From Amycolatopsis alba DSM 44262 (GTDB lineage: Bacteria; Actinomycetota; Actinomycetes; Mycobacteriales; Pseudonocardiaceae): a DNA stretch of 64,000 bases. The notes beneath the pieces were generated by a model. It was not told where the DNA came from. It ran no database searches and saw nothing but the letters and a program-made list of their open reading frames with translations. Positions 16,193 through 23,988 of this stretch are shown here, in pieces; position 1 is the stretch's first letter; the number at the start of each line of letters is the position of its first letter. The stretch lies in NCBI RefSeq assembly GCF_000384215.1, contig NZ_KB913032.1:9323605-9387604 (forward strand). Direction: 5' to 3'. Position numbers and translations under genes: made by a program.

Positions 16193-18957
16193 CAGGTCTC
16201 CCCGAGCCGGACGAGGTCGGCGAGTTCGTCGTCGGACAGTTCGGTGATCCAGTTCTCGCCGGCGCCGATGACCGCGTCGGCCAGCCCGCGTTTGGTCTCC
16301 AGGACCGTGGCGATGCGCTCTTCCAGGGTGCCTTCGGCGATCAGCCGGTGCACCTGGACCGGCCTGTCCTGCCCGATCCGGTACGCGCGGTCGGTGGCCT
16401 GGTCCTCGACGGCCGGATTCCACCAGCGGTCGTAGTGGATCACGTGGGTGGCCTTGGTCAGGTTGAGCCCGACGCCGCCCGCCTTCAGTGACAGCAAGAA
16501 CACCGGCACTTCGCCGGCCTGGAAGCGGGCGACCATCTCTTCACGGGCTTTGGGCGTGCTCGACCCGGACAGCAGCATCGTCGGCAGCCCGCGTTCGGCC
16601 AGGCGTTTCTCCAGCAGGCGGCACAGCTGGACGTACTGGCTGAACACGAGCACACTGTCGCCCTCGTCGAGGATGACGTCGAGCAGTTCCTCGAACGCGG
16701 CGAGTTTGCCGGACCGGCCGTGCAGCACCCCTGGTTCCTTGAGGTACTGCGCCGGATGGTTGCAGATCTGCTTGAGTTCGGTGAGCAGCTTGAGCACCTG
16801 GCCGCGCCGGGCCGCCCCGTCCAGCTCGCGGATCATCGCGAGGTTCTCCCGGACGACGGCCTCGTACAGCGTCGTCTGCTCGGCGGTGAGCGGGACGAAC
16901 CGGTCGGTCTCGGTCTTGCGCGGGAGTTCGGGGGCGATGTCCGGGTCGGTCTTCTTGCGGCGCAACAGGAACGGCCGCACGGTCGCGGCCAGCCGTTCGG
17001 TCGCGGCGGCATCCCGGTCGCGTTCGATCGGGCGGGCGACCTTGCGACGGAACCCGTCGAGGGAGCCGAGCAGGCCGGGCGTCGTCCAGTCCACAATGGA
17101 CCACAGCTCGGTGAGCCGGTTCTCCATCGGCGTCCCGGTCAGGGCGACCTTGGCGGCGGCCGGGATCTTCCGCAGTTCCTTGGCGGTGACCGAAAGCGGG
17201 TTCTTGACGTGTTGCGCCTCGTCGGCGGCGATCATCCCCCAGTCCACTTCGGACAGTGTCTCGCGATCCCGGCGGAGCACGCCGTACGTGGCGAGCACGA
17301 CCTCGTCCGGCGCGACCTCGTCGAGATTCCGCCCGCCGCCGTGGAACCTTCGCACCGGGATGTCCGGCGCGAACCGGGCGAATTCGCGTTCCCAGTTGCC
17401 CAGCAACGACGTCGGGCACAGGACGAGCGTGGGCCCCTCCCCGCGCGGGCGGCGGTGCAGATGCAGGGAGATGAGCTGGATCGTCTTGCCGAGCCCCATG
17501 TCGTCGGCGAGGCAGGCGCCGAGGCCGAGTCCGGTCATCGTCGCCAGCCAGGCGAGCCCCGCCTTCTGATACGGCCGCAGGGTGGCCTTCAGTTCCGCGG
17601 GCTGCTCGATCGGTTCCCCGGCGCTTTCGCGGATTCTCTCCAGCAGCCCCGTCAGCGCCGACGGGGCGGTGAACTCGACCTTCTCGCCGTCCAGTTCCAG
17701 TTCGCCGGTGAGCGCCGCGGCGAGCGCCTCTGCCCCGGACAGTTTCTTCGTGCGATGCGCGCGCACCTTGGCGATCAGCCGTGCGTCGACCTTGACCCAT
17801 TTGCCGCGCAGCCGCACCAGTGGCCGTTTCGCCTCCGCGAGCGCGGTGACCTCGGCGTCGGTGAGTTCCTCGTCCCCGAGGCTCAGCCGCCAGCGGAACT
17901 GCAACAGGCTCTTGAGCGTGAACTGGGGCCCGGTGACGCTGCCGGGTGCCTGCGTCGCGCTCGCCTTGGCCTTGAGTTCGCCCGAGAAGAGGTCTTTCGG
18001 CCACTGCACCTCGATGCCGGCGCCGCCGAGCGCCGCGTCCCCGTGGGTCAGCAGGTCGACGACCTCGTCGTAGTCCAGTGCCAGCTCGGTCGGCGCGGCC
18101 GACTGGAGGATGCGCCCGAGCGGCGCCCACGCCCTGGCACCGCGGCGCAGACCGAGCAGCAACTGTGTCTCGACCTGCTCGCCCAGCCGTTCCAGCACGG
18201 CTTCCGGCGCGTCCCACAAGGTCTCCGCCTCGACGATGAGGCTCGGATCGGCCGTACTCCGCACGGCGACGACGGCGGCGAACGCGGGCTCGCCTTCGGG
18301 ATCTTCGGGTTCGTGCACCTCCATGCGCAGCACGAGATGCGCGCCCTGCGCCTGCCGCGCGCTCAGTTCCGCGAGCCAGGCGGCACCGTCCGGCCCGACC
18401 AGCGTCGGCTCGGCCGAGGCGAACGCCGGACCACCCGCCGCGACCCTCGCGGCGGGCGTGCGGACCAGCACGTCCGCCGTCGCGTCCCAGAACGCCCTGA
18501 TCAACGACTCCGGTGAGTGCAGCCGGATCCGTTTCAGCCCGGACAACGGCAGCGCGTGCGCCTCGGGTGGCAGCGCGGCGGCGAGACCGCGCAGCATCTC
18601 CTCGTCGGCGACGTCGAGCGGGCCGACCCGCCACGAATCCACCCCGCCGGGTGAGGCCGCGGGCAGCAGCCTGCCGCGGGCGATGAGGTTCACCCCGGCT
18701 TCGGCGACGGCCGACCACGCCGCGATGGCCGGGCTCAGGTCGCCCTCGGCGGTCAGCAGCCGGGGAATCACGCGTGACAACGGGACGAGCGCCGCGTCGA
18801 CCTTCGTGCGCCGGAAGACCTTTCCGACCGGCAGCACGAGTTCGATCGCGGTGTCACCCGCTACGCCGTCTCCCCAGAGCGCCAGCACGCCGTCCCGCGG
18901 GGGATCCGAGGGGACGAAGGTGGCTTGGGTTCCTGTGCCGAACTCCACGACCCGCAC
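16192..18957 (-). CDS. SNF2-family DNA-dependent ATPase/helicase
   Basis: A 921-residue SWI2/SNF2 protein. After an N-terminal actinobacterial SNF2_assoc region of about 450 residues come motif I (LADDMGLGKTIQ), motif II as DEAQ (AADEAQHVKNP), motif III (LTGTPMENR), and the helicase C-terminal domain with GGVGLNLTKATHVIHYDRWWNPAVEDQ, split here as GGVGLNLTKA and DRWWNPAVE. It would remodel protein-DNA complexes rather than unwind DNA. The start is a GTG at 18957. It is translationally coupled to the SWIM gene. Confidence 0.92.
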   Translation of the reverse strand: MRVVEFGTGTQATFVPSDPPRDGVLALWGDGVAGDTAIELVLPVGKVFRRTKVDAALVPLSRVIPRLLTAEGDLSPAIAAWSAVAEAGVNLIARGRLLPAASPGGVDSWRVGPLDVADEEMLRGLAAALPPEAHALPLSGLKRIRLHSPESLIRAFWDATADVLVRTPAARVAAGGPAFASAEPTLVGPDGAAWLAELSARQAQGAHLVLRMEVHEPEDPEGEPAFAAVVAVRSTADPSLIVEAETLWDAPEAVLERLGEQVETQLLLGLRRGARAWAPLGRILQSAAPTELALDYDEVVDLLTHGDAALGGAGIEVQWPKDLFSGELKAKASATQAPGSVTGPQFTLKSLLQFRWRLSLGDEELTDAEVTALAEAKRPLVRLRGKWVKVDARLIAKVRAHRTKKLSGAEALAAALTGELELDGEKVEFTAPSALTGLLERIRESAGEPIEQPAELKATLRPYQKAGLAWLATMTGLGLGACLADDMGLGKTIQLISLHLHRRPRGEGPTLVLCPTSLLGNWEREFARFAPDIPVRRFHGGGRNLDEVAPDEVVLATYGVLRRDRETLSEVDWGMIAADEAQHVKNPLSVTAKELRKIPAAAKVALTGTPMENRLTELWSIVDWTTPGLLGSLDGFRRKVARPIERDRDAAATERLAATVRPFLLRRKKTDPDIAPELPRKTETDRFVPLTAEQTTLYEAVVRENLAMIRELDGAARRGQVLKLLTELKQICNHPAQYLKEPGVLHGRSGKLAAFEELLDVILDEGDSVLVFSQYVQLCRLLEKRLAERGLPTMLLSGSSTPKAREEMVARFQAGEVPVFLLSLKAGGVGLNLTKATHVIHYDRWWNPAVEDQATDRAYRIGQDRPVQVHRLIAEGTLEERIATVLETKRGLADAVIGAGENWITELSDDELADLVRLGET

Positions 18958-18990
18958 GCTAGAGCACGGGACCGACAGCCGTCGGGCAGC

Positions 18991-19019
18991 GGTGTGGTGA
19001 ACGGTCCGTTCACCACACC
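18991..19019. promoter_or_regulatory. 29-base palindrome between fadE34-like gene and SNF2 gene
   Basis: GGTGTGGTGAACGG (18991-19004) is followed by a single T and its exact complement (19006-19019). It lies 33 bases before the helicase start and 53 bases past the acyl-CoA dehydrogenase stop. A one-base loop is too tight for a good RNA hairpin, so an operator for a dimeric repressor is likelier than a terminator. Confidence 0.6.
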
Positions 19020-19072
19020 ACGAGCCGTGAAATGACCGGTCACGGCACCTCGCGATGCGATGACAGGAACTT

Positions 19073-21148
19073 TCAGGACCGTGGAAGCCCCAGCAGCCGT
19101 TCAGCCGTCAAGGACAGCAGCACCTGAGTCGTGCCGCCCGCGATACTGAGACACCGGGTCAGCAGGAACTCGTGCTGCGCGGGATCACCGCCCACGAGGG
19201 CCTCTTCCCCGAGCGCCTCCAGCGCGAATTCCGCCACCGCCTGCCGATGCCGGACGCCCAGGAGCTTGCGCACGCTCGACTCGGCGCCCGGATCCTGACC
19301 GTCGAGCCGCCGCAGCGTCGCCCGCAGGTCCAGGACCGAACACGCGCTCCCGTCGGCGATCAGCGCGCCGACTTTCTCCAGGTCCGCGCCCTCGCCCAGG
19401 GTGGCGAGCAGGTTCTCGACGCCCTCCCCCACCGCGGACCCGCTGCCGAGTGCGACGCGTTCGTTCGCCAGCGTCGTCCGAGCGAGCCGCCAGCCGCCGT
19501 CGACCTCCCCGACCACCATGTCGTCCGGGACGAAGACGTCGTCGAGGAACACCTCGTTGAAGACGGCGTCGCCGGTGATCTCGCGCAGCGGCCGCGTGCT
19601 GATCCCGGCGGCGGTCATGTCGACGAGGAAGTAGGTGATCCCCTTGTGTTTCGGCGCGTCCGGGTCGGTGCGCGCCAGGCAGATCGCCCAATCGGCTTCG
19701 CGCGCGAGCGAGGTCCACACCTTCTGGCCGTTCAGCAGCCAGCCGCCGTCGGCGCGCCGGGCCGTCGTGCGGAGCGACGCGAGATCGGAGCCCGCCTCGG
19801 GCTCGCTGAACAGCTGGCACCAGGTGATCTCGCCGCGCAAAGTGGCGGCGGCGAACCGTTCGCGCTGGGCGTCGGAGCCGTGTTCCAGCAGCGTCGGCAC
19901 CGCCCAGGCGCCGATGACCAGATCCGGGCGGCGGACGCCGGCACCGTGGAGGGCGGCGTCGATCCGCAGTTGCTCGGCGGCGGTGGCGCCCCGGCCGTAC
20001 GGCGCGGGCCAGTGCGGGGCCAGCAGCCCCGAATCGGCCAGCGCGACCCGCCGTCCCGGTTCGGGCAGGGCGGCGATTTCCCCGACCAGGTCACGGAGTC
20101 CGGCGTCTTCGCCGACCTCGACGCGCAACGTCCGGCGGTCACCGCGCAGCGCGAGATCGGCGGCACGGCGGCGCCAGCGGGCGGAACCCCCGAGCCACTG
20201 GCGCAGGGCCACGGCGCGGCGCAGGTAGAAGTGCGCGTCGTGCTCCCAGGTGAAGCCGATGCCACCGAGGACCTGGATGCAGTCCTTCGCGTTCTCTACT
20301 GCCGCGTCAAGGGCGTATGACGCCGCCGTCGCGGCTGCGAGGGCATGCTGCGCCGGGTCTTCGGCCGCCCTCGCCGCGTCCCATGCGAGCGCGTCGGTGG
20401 CTTCGGCCCGGCAGAGCATTTCCGCGCACAGATGCTTGATCGCCTGGAACGACCCGATGGGACGGCCGAACTGCTCTCGCACCTTCGCGTACTCGACGGC
20501 GGTCCGAAGACACCACCGGGCGATCCCCGCCGCCTCGGCGGCACCGAGCGTGGCCGCGTAGGCATCCACGGGAAGAGCGTCGAAAACCGCCTCGGGCCGC
20601 ACACTCGCGCACCGGACGCGGCCGACCGGCCGGGAGACGTCGAACGGTTCGCACTCCTCGATGTCCACTCCGGACGTCCCAGGTGGAATGAGCGCGGAGA
20701 CCTCGCCGTCGGAGACCAACGACCACGCCGACGGGTGAACGTCGAGTGCCGGCCCCGATTCGCCGTCGACCACTGAATCCGCGATACGGAAATCCCGGCC
20801 GAGCACCACCGCCAGCCGTTCGGTCCCGTCCGCGAGACCGGGCAGGATCTCCTTGACGGCTTGAGGAACCGTCGCGAGCAGCGCGCCGCCCAAGGCCGTC
20901 CCGAGGACAGGACCGGGCACGAGCGCTTCGGCCGCTTCGGCGAGCCCGGCGGCCAGATCGGCGAGTGTGCCGCCCGCGCCGCCGACGTCTTCGGGAATCG
21001 CCACGCCGAACAACCCGAGTTCCGCCAGTCCTGGTGGCGGTTCGGTGACCCGGCCGCTCCGGACGGCGTCGACGGGCCGGGCGGAAGCCGCCCAAGCACG
21101 GATCGACGCGGCCAGCGCCGCTTGTTCCTCGGTGAGCGCGATCGACAC
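19073..21148 (-). CDS. Double-length acyl-CoA dehydrogenase (FadE34/ChsE3-like)
   Basis: A 691-residue fusion of two acyl-CoA dehydrogenase units. The first (to about 330) is degenerate; the second has FSEPEAGSDLASLRTT, GQKVWTSLA and the C-terminal SIAGGTTQVLLSLTAERLLG. In M. tuberculosis FadE34 has this architecture, lies divergent from kstR, and oxidises the C24 acyl-CoA of the sterol side chain. Size, neighbour and shared KstR operator all agree. The start is GTG 21148. Its job would come one cycle before the ChsE1-ChsE2 step encoded at 8816-11055. Confidence 0.88.
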   Translation of the reverse strand: MSIALTEEQAALAASIRAWAASARPVDAVRSGRVTEPPPGLAELGLFGVAIPEDVGGAGGTLADLAAGLAEAAEALVPGPVLGTALGGALLATVPQAVKEILPGLADGTERLAVVLGRDFRIADSVVDGESGPALDVHPSAWSLVSDGEVSALIPPGTSGVDIEECEPFDVSRPVGRVRCASVRPEAVFDALPVDAYAATLGAAEAAGIARWCLRTAVEYAKVREQFGRPIGSFQAIKHLCAEMLCRAEATDALAWDAARAAEDPAQHALAAATAASYALDAAVENAKDCIQVLGGIGFTWEHDAHFYLRRAVALRQWLGGSARWRRRAADLALRGDRRTLRVEVGEDAGLRDLVGEIAALPEPGRRVALADSGLLAPHWPAPYGRGATAAEQLRIDAALHGAGVRRPDLVIGAWAVPTLLEHGSDAQRERFAAATLRGEITWCQLFSEPEAGSDLASLRTTARRADGGWLLNGQKVWTSLAREADWAICLARTDPDAPKHKGITYFLVDMTAAGISTRPLREITGDAVFNEVFLDDVFVPDDMVVGEVDGGWRLARTTLANERVALGSGSAVGEGVENLLATLGEGADLEKVGALIADGSACSVLDLRATLRRLDGQDPGAESSVRKLLGVRHRQAVAEFALEALGEEALVGGDPAQHEFLLTRCLSIAGGTTQVLLSLTAERLLGLPRS

Positions 21149-21183
21149 GGGTGAGACCTCCTCGCCGGACCTACCCGTGAGTG

Positions 21184-21197
21184 TAGAACGTGTTACA
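21184..21197. promoter_or_regulatory. KstR operator in fadE34-kstR gap
   Basis: TAGAACGTGTTACA matches the KstR consensus TnnAACnnGTTnnA exactly. It lies 36 bases before the fadE34-like start and upstream of the probable kstR promoter. Confidence 0.87.
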
Positions 21198-21221
21198 GTT
21201 TCTTGCCCAGTGGGTCACGTC

Positions 21222-21249
21222 TTGAACAGTTCGTCCGCTTAGGTACGCT
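21222..21249 (+). promoter_or_regulatory. Probable kstR promoter
   Basis: TTGAAC (21222-21227), a 16-base spacer and TACGCT (21244-21249). This would start transcription just before the second operator-like palindrome at 21262. Confidence 0.5.
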
Positions 21250-21261
21250 ACGCGGGGAAAG

Positions 21262-21275
21262 TGGAACAAGTTCCG
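21262..21275. promoter_or_regulatory. Second KstR-like palindrome, kstR leader
   Basis: TGGAACAAGTTCCG contains the perfect 12-base palindrome GGAACAAGTTCC and fits the KstR consensus except for the last base (G for A). Being just downstream of the kstR promoter, it could mediate autorepression. It would fall inside the coding region if the early GTG at 21261 were the start, which argues for the later ATG. Confidence 0.55.
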
Positions 21276-21305
21276 AAGATCGGTTCGATGAAGGGGGACG
21301 TGGCG

Positions 21306-21953
21306 ATGCCAGGGAAGGCCAAGGCACCCACGAGCGCGAAGGCGCGAAGCGGCAACGGTCTCTCCGCGCTGGGCGGCGAGGAACTCGGCTCCGCGGCACA
21401 ACGTGACCGGCGGCGTCGCATCATCGACGCGACCCTCACCCTCGCCGCGAAGGGCGGGTACGACGCCGTCCAGATGCGGGCGGTCGCCGAGAAGGCGGAC
21501 GTCGCGCTCGGCACGCTGTACCGCTACTTCCCCTCGAAAATCCATCTGCTGGTTTCCGGGCTGGCCAGGGAATTCGAACGCGCGCAGGAGAAACTCGACC
21601 GCGCGACCATCCCCGGCGACACCCCGAGCGAGCGGCTCATGGTCGTCCTCGGCCGCAACACCCGGCTGATGCAGCGGGACCCGCACCTCACCGAGGCCAT
21701 GGTCCGCGCGTTCATGTTCGCCGACACCACCGCGGCCGCCGAGGTCGAGCAGGTCGGACGGCTGATGGAGAACATGTTCGCCAAGGCCATGGGCATCGAG
21801 GACCCGACCGAGGCCGACCGCGACATCTTCCACGTCATCGCCGACGTCTGGATGGCGAACCTGGTCGCCTGGGTGACACGGCGCGCTTCGGCCGCCGACG
21901 TCGCGAACCGGCTGGAACTCTCGGTGCACCTGCTGCTGGACAAGAACGTCTGA
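21306..21953 (+). CDS. kstR: TetR-family repressor of sterol catabolism, KstR
   Basis: A 215-residue TetR regulator. The helix-turn-helix region (GGYDAVQMRAVAEKADVALG, then TLYRYFPSKIHLL) and the ligand-domain stretch LTEAMVRAFMFAD closely follow mycobacterial KstR, which binds sterol-CoA thioesters and then leaves DNA. I chose ATG 21306 because GGGGGA at 21292-21297 is a good ribosome site. The earlier GTG (21261) and ATG (21288) are in frame, but the first would place an operator in coding sequence. Divergence from the fadE34-like gene is as in M. tuberculosis. Confidence 0.93.
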   Translation: MPGKAKAPTSAKARSGNGLSALGGEELGSAAQRDRRRRIIDATLTLAAKGGYDAVQMRAVAEKADVALGTLYRYFPSKIHLLVSGLAREFERAQEKLDRATIPGDTPSERLMVVLGRNTRLMQRDPHLTEAMVRAFMFADTTAAAEVEQVGRLMENMFAKAMGIEDPTEADRDIFHVIADVWMANLVAWVTRRASAADVANRLELSVHLLLDKNV

Positions 21954-21999
21954 CATCCGGTTCCGTTAACCAGCCTTACCACTCACAGCCCAGCCGCGT

Positions 22000-22050
22000 G
22001 TCCTGAAGGCCCCTTTGAGACGTTGAAGGTCTCAAAGGGGCCTTCAGGAC
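22000..22050. repeat. Intergenic inverted repeat after kstR
   Basis: Perfect 21-base arms (22000-22020 and 22030-22050) with core GAAGGCCCCTTTGAGA and a nine-base loop. It lies 46 bases after the kstR stop in a convergent gap. It belongs with the GAAGGCC hairpins at 5527, 37658, 58489 and 60788, though only the GAAGGCCCC part is shared. Confidence 0.82.
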
Positions 22051-22065
22051 AGTGCCGAGACGGGT

Positions 22066-22107
22066 GAAGGGCGCTTTCCCCGCATCGGATGCGGGAAAGC
22101 GCCCTTC
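22066..22107. terminator. Hairpin at 3' end of F420-dependent oxidoreductase gene
   Basis: Arms of about 20 bases (22066-22086 and 22088-22107) with one bulged C, core GAAGGGCGCTTTCCC. It ends eight bases from the minus-strand stop at 22115, a typical terminator place, but has no T-run. Confidence 0.6.
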
Positions 22108-22114
22108 GGCTTCG

Positions 22115-23104
22115 TCAAGCCGTCAGCTTCGGCAGCACGTCCCGGCCGAAGGTCTCGATGAACTCGTCCTGGTTCCGCCCCACGTTGTGGACGTAGATCC
22201 GGTTGAAGCCGGCGTCGACGTACTTCTGCAGCGCGGCGCGGTGCACGTCCGGGTCGGACGAGACGACCATGCGGCCCTCGAAGTCCTCGCGCCGCACCAG
22301 CTTCGCCATCTGCGCGAAGTCGAACGGCGAGCGGATGTCGGCCTTCGGGAACTTCATGCCGCCGTTGGGCCACTGGTCCATCGCGTTGGCCCACGCCGTC
22401 TCGTCGTCCTCGGCCCACGACAGGTGCACCTGGAGCAGCTTCGGCATCGAGTCCGGGTCCTTGCCCGCCTTGCGCGCGCCGGTGCCGAAGTTGTCGAGGA
22501 TCCCCGCCAGCTTCTCGATCGACGCGCCGGGCGTGATCAGCCCGTCCGCCAGCTCACCGGTCTTGCGCGAGGTGTACGGGCCCGCCGAAGCGATGTAGAT
22601 CGGCGGCGGCTCGTCCGGCAGCGTCCACAGCCGCGTGGTGTGCAGCTTGAAGAACTCGCCGCTGTGCTTGACGTCCTTGCCGGTGAACAGCTTCCGGATG
22701 ACCTCGAGCGCCTCGAACATCCGCCGCACGCGCTCGGGCGCCTCGGGCCAGTAGCCGCCGATGATGTGCTCGTTGAGCGCCTCGCCGGAGCCGATGCCGA
22801 GCCAGGTCCGGCCCGGATACGTCGCCTCCAGGGTCGCCGCGGCCTGCGCGACCATCGACGGGTGCAGCCGGAACGACGGGCAGGTCACGCCCGGCCCGAG
22901 GTCGCCGGTGGTGTTCTCCGCCAACGAGGCGAGCACGCTCCATACGAAGGAAGCTTCACCCTGTTGAGGGACCCACGGCTGGAAGTGGTCGGCGGCCATC
23001 TGACCGGAGAACCCGTGTTGCTCGGCCAGCGCCGCCAGCCGGATCGACTCGCGCGGAGAGAACTGCTCCAGCGCCGCGGCCAAGCCGATTTGCACCTCAG
23101 TCAC
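22115..23104 (-). CDS. F420-dependent luciferase-like oxidoreductase (G6PDH type)
   Basis: A 329-residue LLM-class protein resembling F420-dependent glucose-6-phosphate dehydrogenase and its relatives: AADHFQPW near residues 36-43, GPGVTCPSFRLHPSMVAQAAAT and GIGSGEALNEH. The substrate is uncertain because this clade also includes hydroxymycolate and sugar dehydrogenases. The GTG at 23104 overlaps the stop of the second LLM gene (GTGA), so they are coupled. Cofactor F420 is assumed from the family. Confidence 0.85.
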   Translation of the reverse strand: MTEVQIGLAAALEQFSPRESIRLAALAEQHGFSGQMAADHFQPWVPQQGEASFVWSVLASLAENTTGDLGPGVTCPSFRLHPSMVAQAAATLEATYPGRTWLGIGSGEALNEHIIGGYWPEAPERVRRMFEALEVIRKLFTGKDVKHSGEFFKLHTTRLWTLPDEPPPIYIASAGPYTSRKTGELADGLITPGASIEKLAGILDNFGTGARKAGKDPDSMPKLLQVHLSWAEDDETAWANAMDQWPNGGMKFPKADIRSPFDFAQMAKLVRREDFEGRMVVSSDPDVHRAALQKYVDAGFNRIYVHNVGRNQDEFIETFGRDVLPKLTA

Positions 23105-23946
23105 GCCTGCTGCCCCTTTCGAAAGCTCTCGGCGACCTTCGCGTACTGGTCGAGTAGCTCCAGTGTCGCCGCTTCGGGCTCGGTCGGCAGGAAGATCGTG
23201 GCCTCGTCGACGCCGCCTGCGACCAGCCTGCCCAGCGCGCCTTCCTCCGGGGTGGCACCGAAGGCCGAGAACTTGAGGTCGGTCCGGCCCTGGTCTGCCA
23301 GCCACTGACGGGCCCGGCGAAGCTCCTCCGGCGGGGTGTGGGCGTGCGGCAGCCACCCGTCGCCGTATTTCGCGATCCGCTGCATCGCCTTCTCGCCGGC
23401 GCCACCGATGTAGATCGGCGGATGCGGCTTCTGCACCGGCTTGGGCCAGGCGAAGATCGGGTCGAAGTCGACGAGCTTGCCGTGGAACTCGGCCTCGTCC
23501 TTGGTCCAGATCTCCTTCAGCGCGGCGAGCTGCTCGTCGACGAGCGCGCCCCGTGTCCGCGGATCCGTGCCGTGATTGCGCATTTCCTCCCGGTTCCACC
23601 CGACTCCGACGCCGAAGTCGAACCGGCCACGGGAGACCAGGTCCAGCGAGGCGACTTCTTTCGCCGTGTGGATGACGTCGCGCTGCTGCAGCAGCGCGAC
23701 GCCCGTGCCCAGTCGCAGGTTCGACGTGGCCCCGGCCGCCGCCGTCAGCGCGACGAACGGGTCCAGCGTCCGGTAGTACACGCGTGGCAGATCCCCGCCG
23801 CCGGGATACGGCGTTTCCCGGCTGACCGGGATGTGCGAATGCTCCGCGATGTGCAGCGAGCTGAACCCGCGCTCTTCGACGGCGGCGGCGAGGACGTCCG
23901 GCCTGATGCCTTCATCGGTGATGAAGGTGGCGATTCCGATCTCCAT
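23101..23946 (-). CDS. LLM-class F420-dependent oxidoreductase
   Basis: A 281-residue TIM-barrel oxidoreductase. Family segments seen include LRLGTGVALLQQRDV, GRFDFGVGVGWNREEM and PPIYIGGAGEKAMQRI, the last two lining the cofactor site. The ATG at 23946 gives the family N-terminus MEIGIATF; a TTG three codons earlier is less likely. Substrate unknown. Its 3' end overlaps the other LLM gene, suggesting that the two act on related substrates or as partners. Confidence 0.85.
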   Translation of the reverse strand: MEIGIATFITDEGIRPDVLAAAVEERGFSSLHIAEHSHIPVSRETPYPGGGDLPRVYYRTLDPFVALTAAAGATSNLRLGTGVALLQQRDVIHTAKEVASLDLVSRGRFDFGVGVGWNREEMRNHGTDPRTRGALVDEQLAALKEIWTKDEAEFHGKLVDFDPIFAWPKPVQKPHPPIYIGGAGEKAMQRIAKYGDGWLPHAHTPPEELRRARQWLADQGRTDLKFSAFGATPEEGALGRLVAGGVDEATIFLPTEPEAATLELLDQYAKVAESFRKGQQA

Positions 23947-23988
23947 GTCCAGCAACTACCCGGACACGCCCCGCGATATTCCCGGCGG

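Noticed and set aside
15017..18957. Phage defence system of the DISARM type
   Set aside because: A SNF2-like helicase is present, but no methylase, DUF1998 or phospholipase D gene accompanies it.
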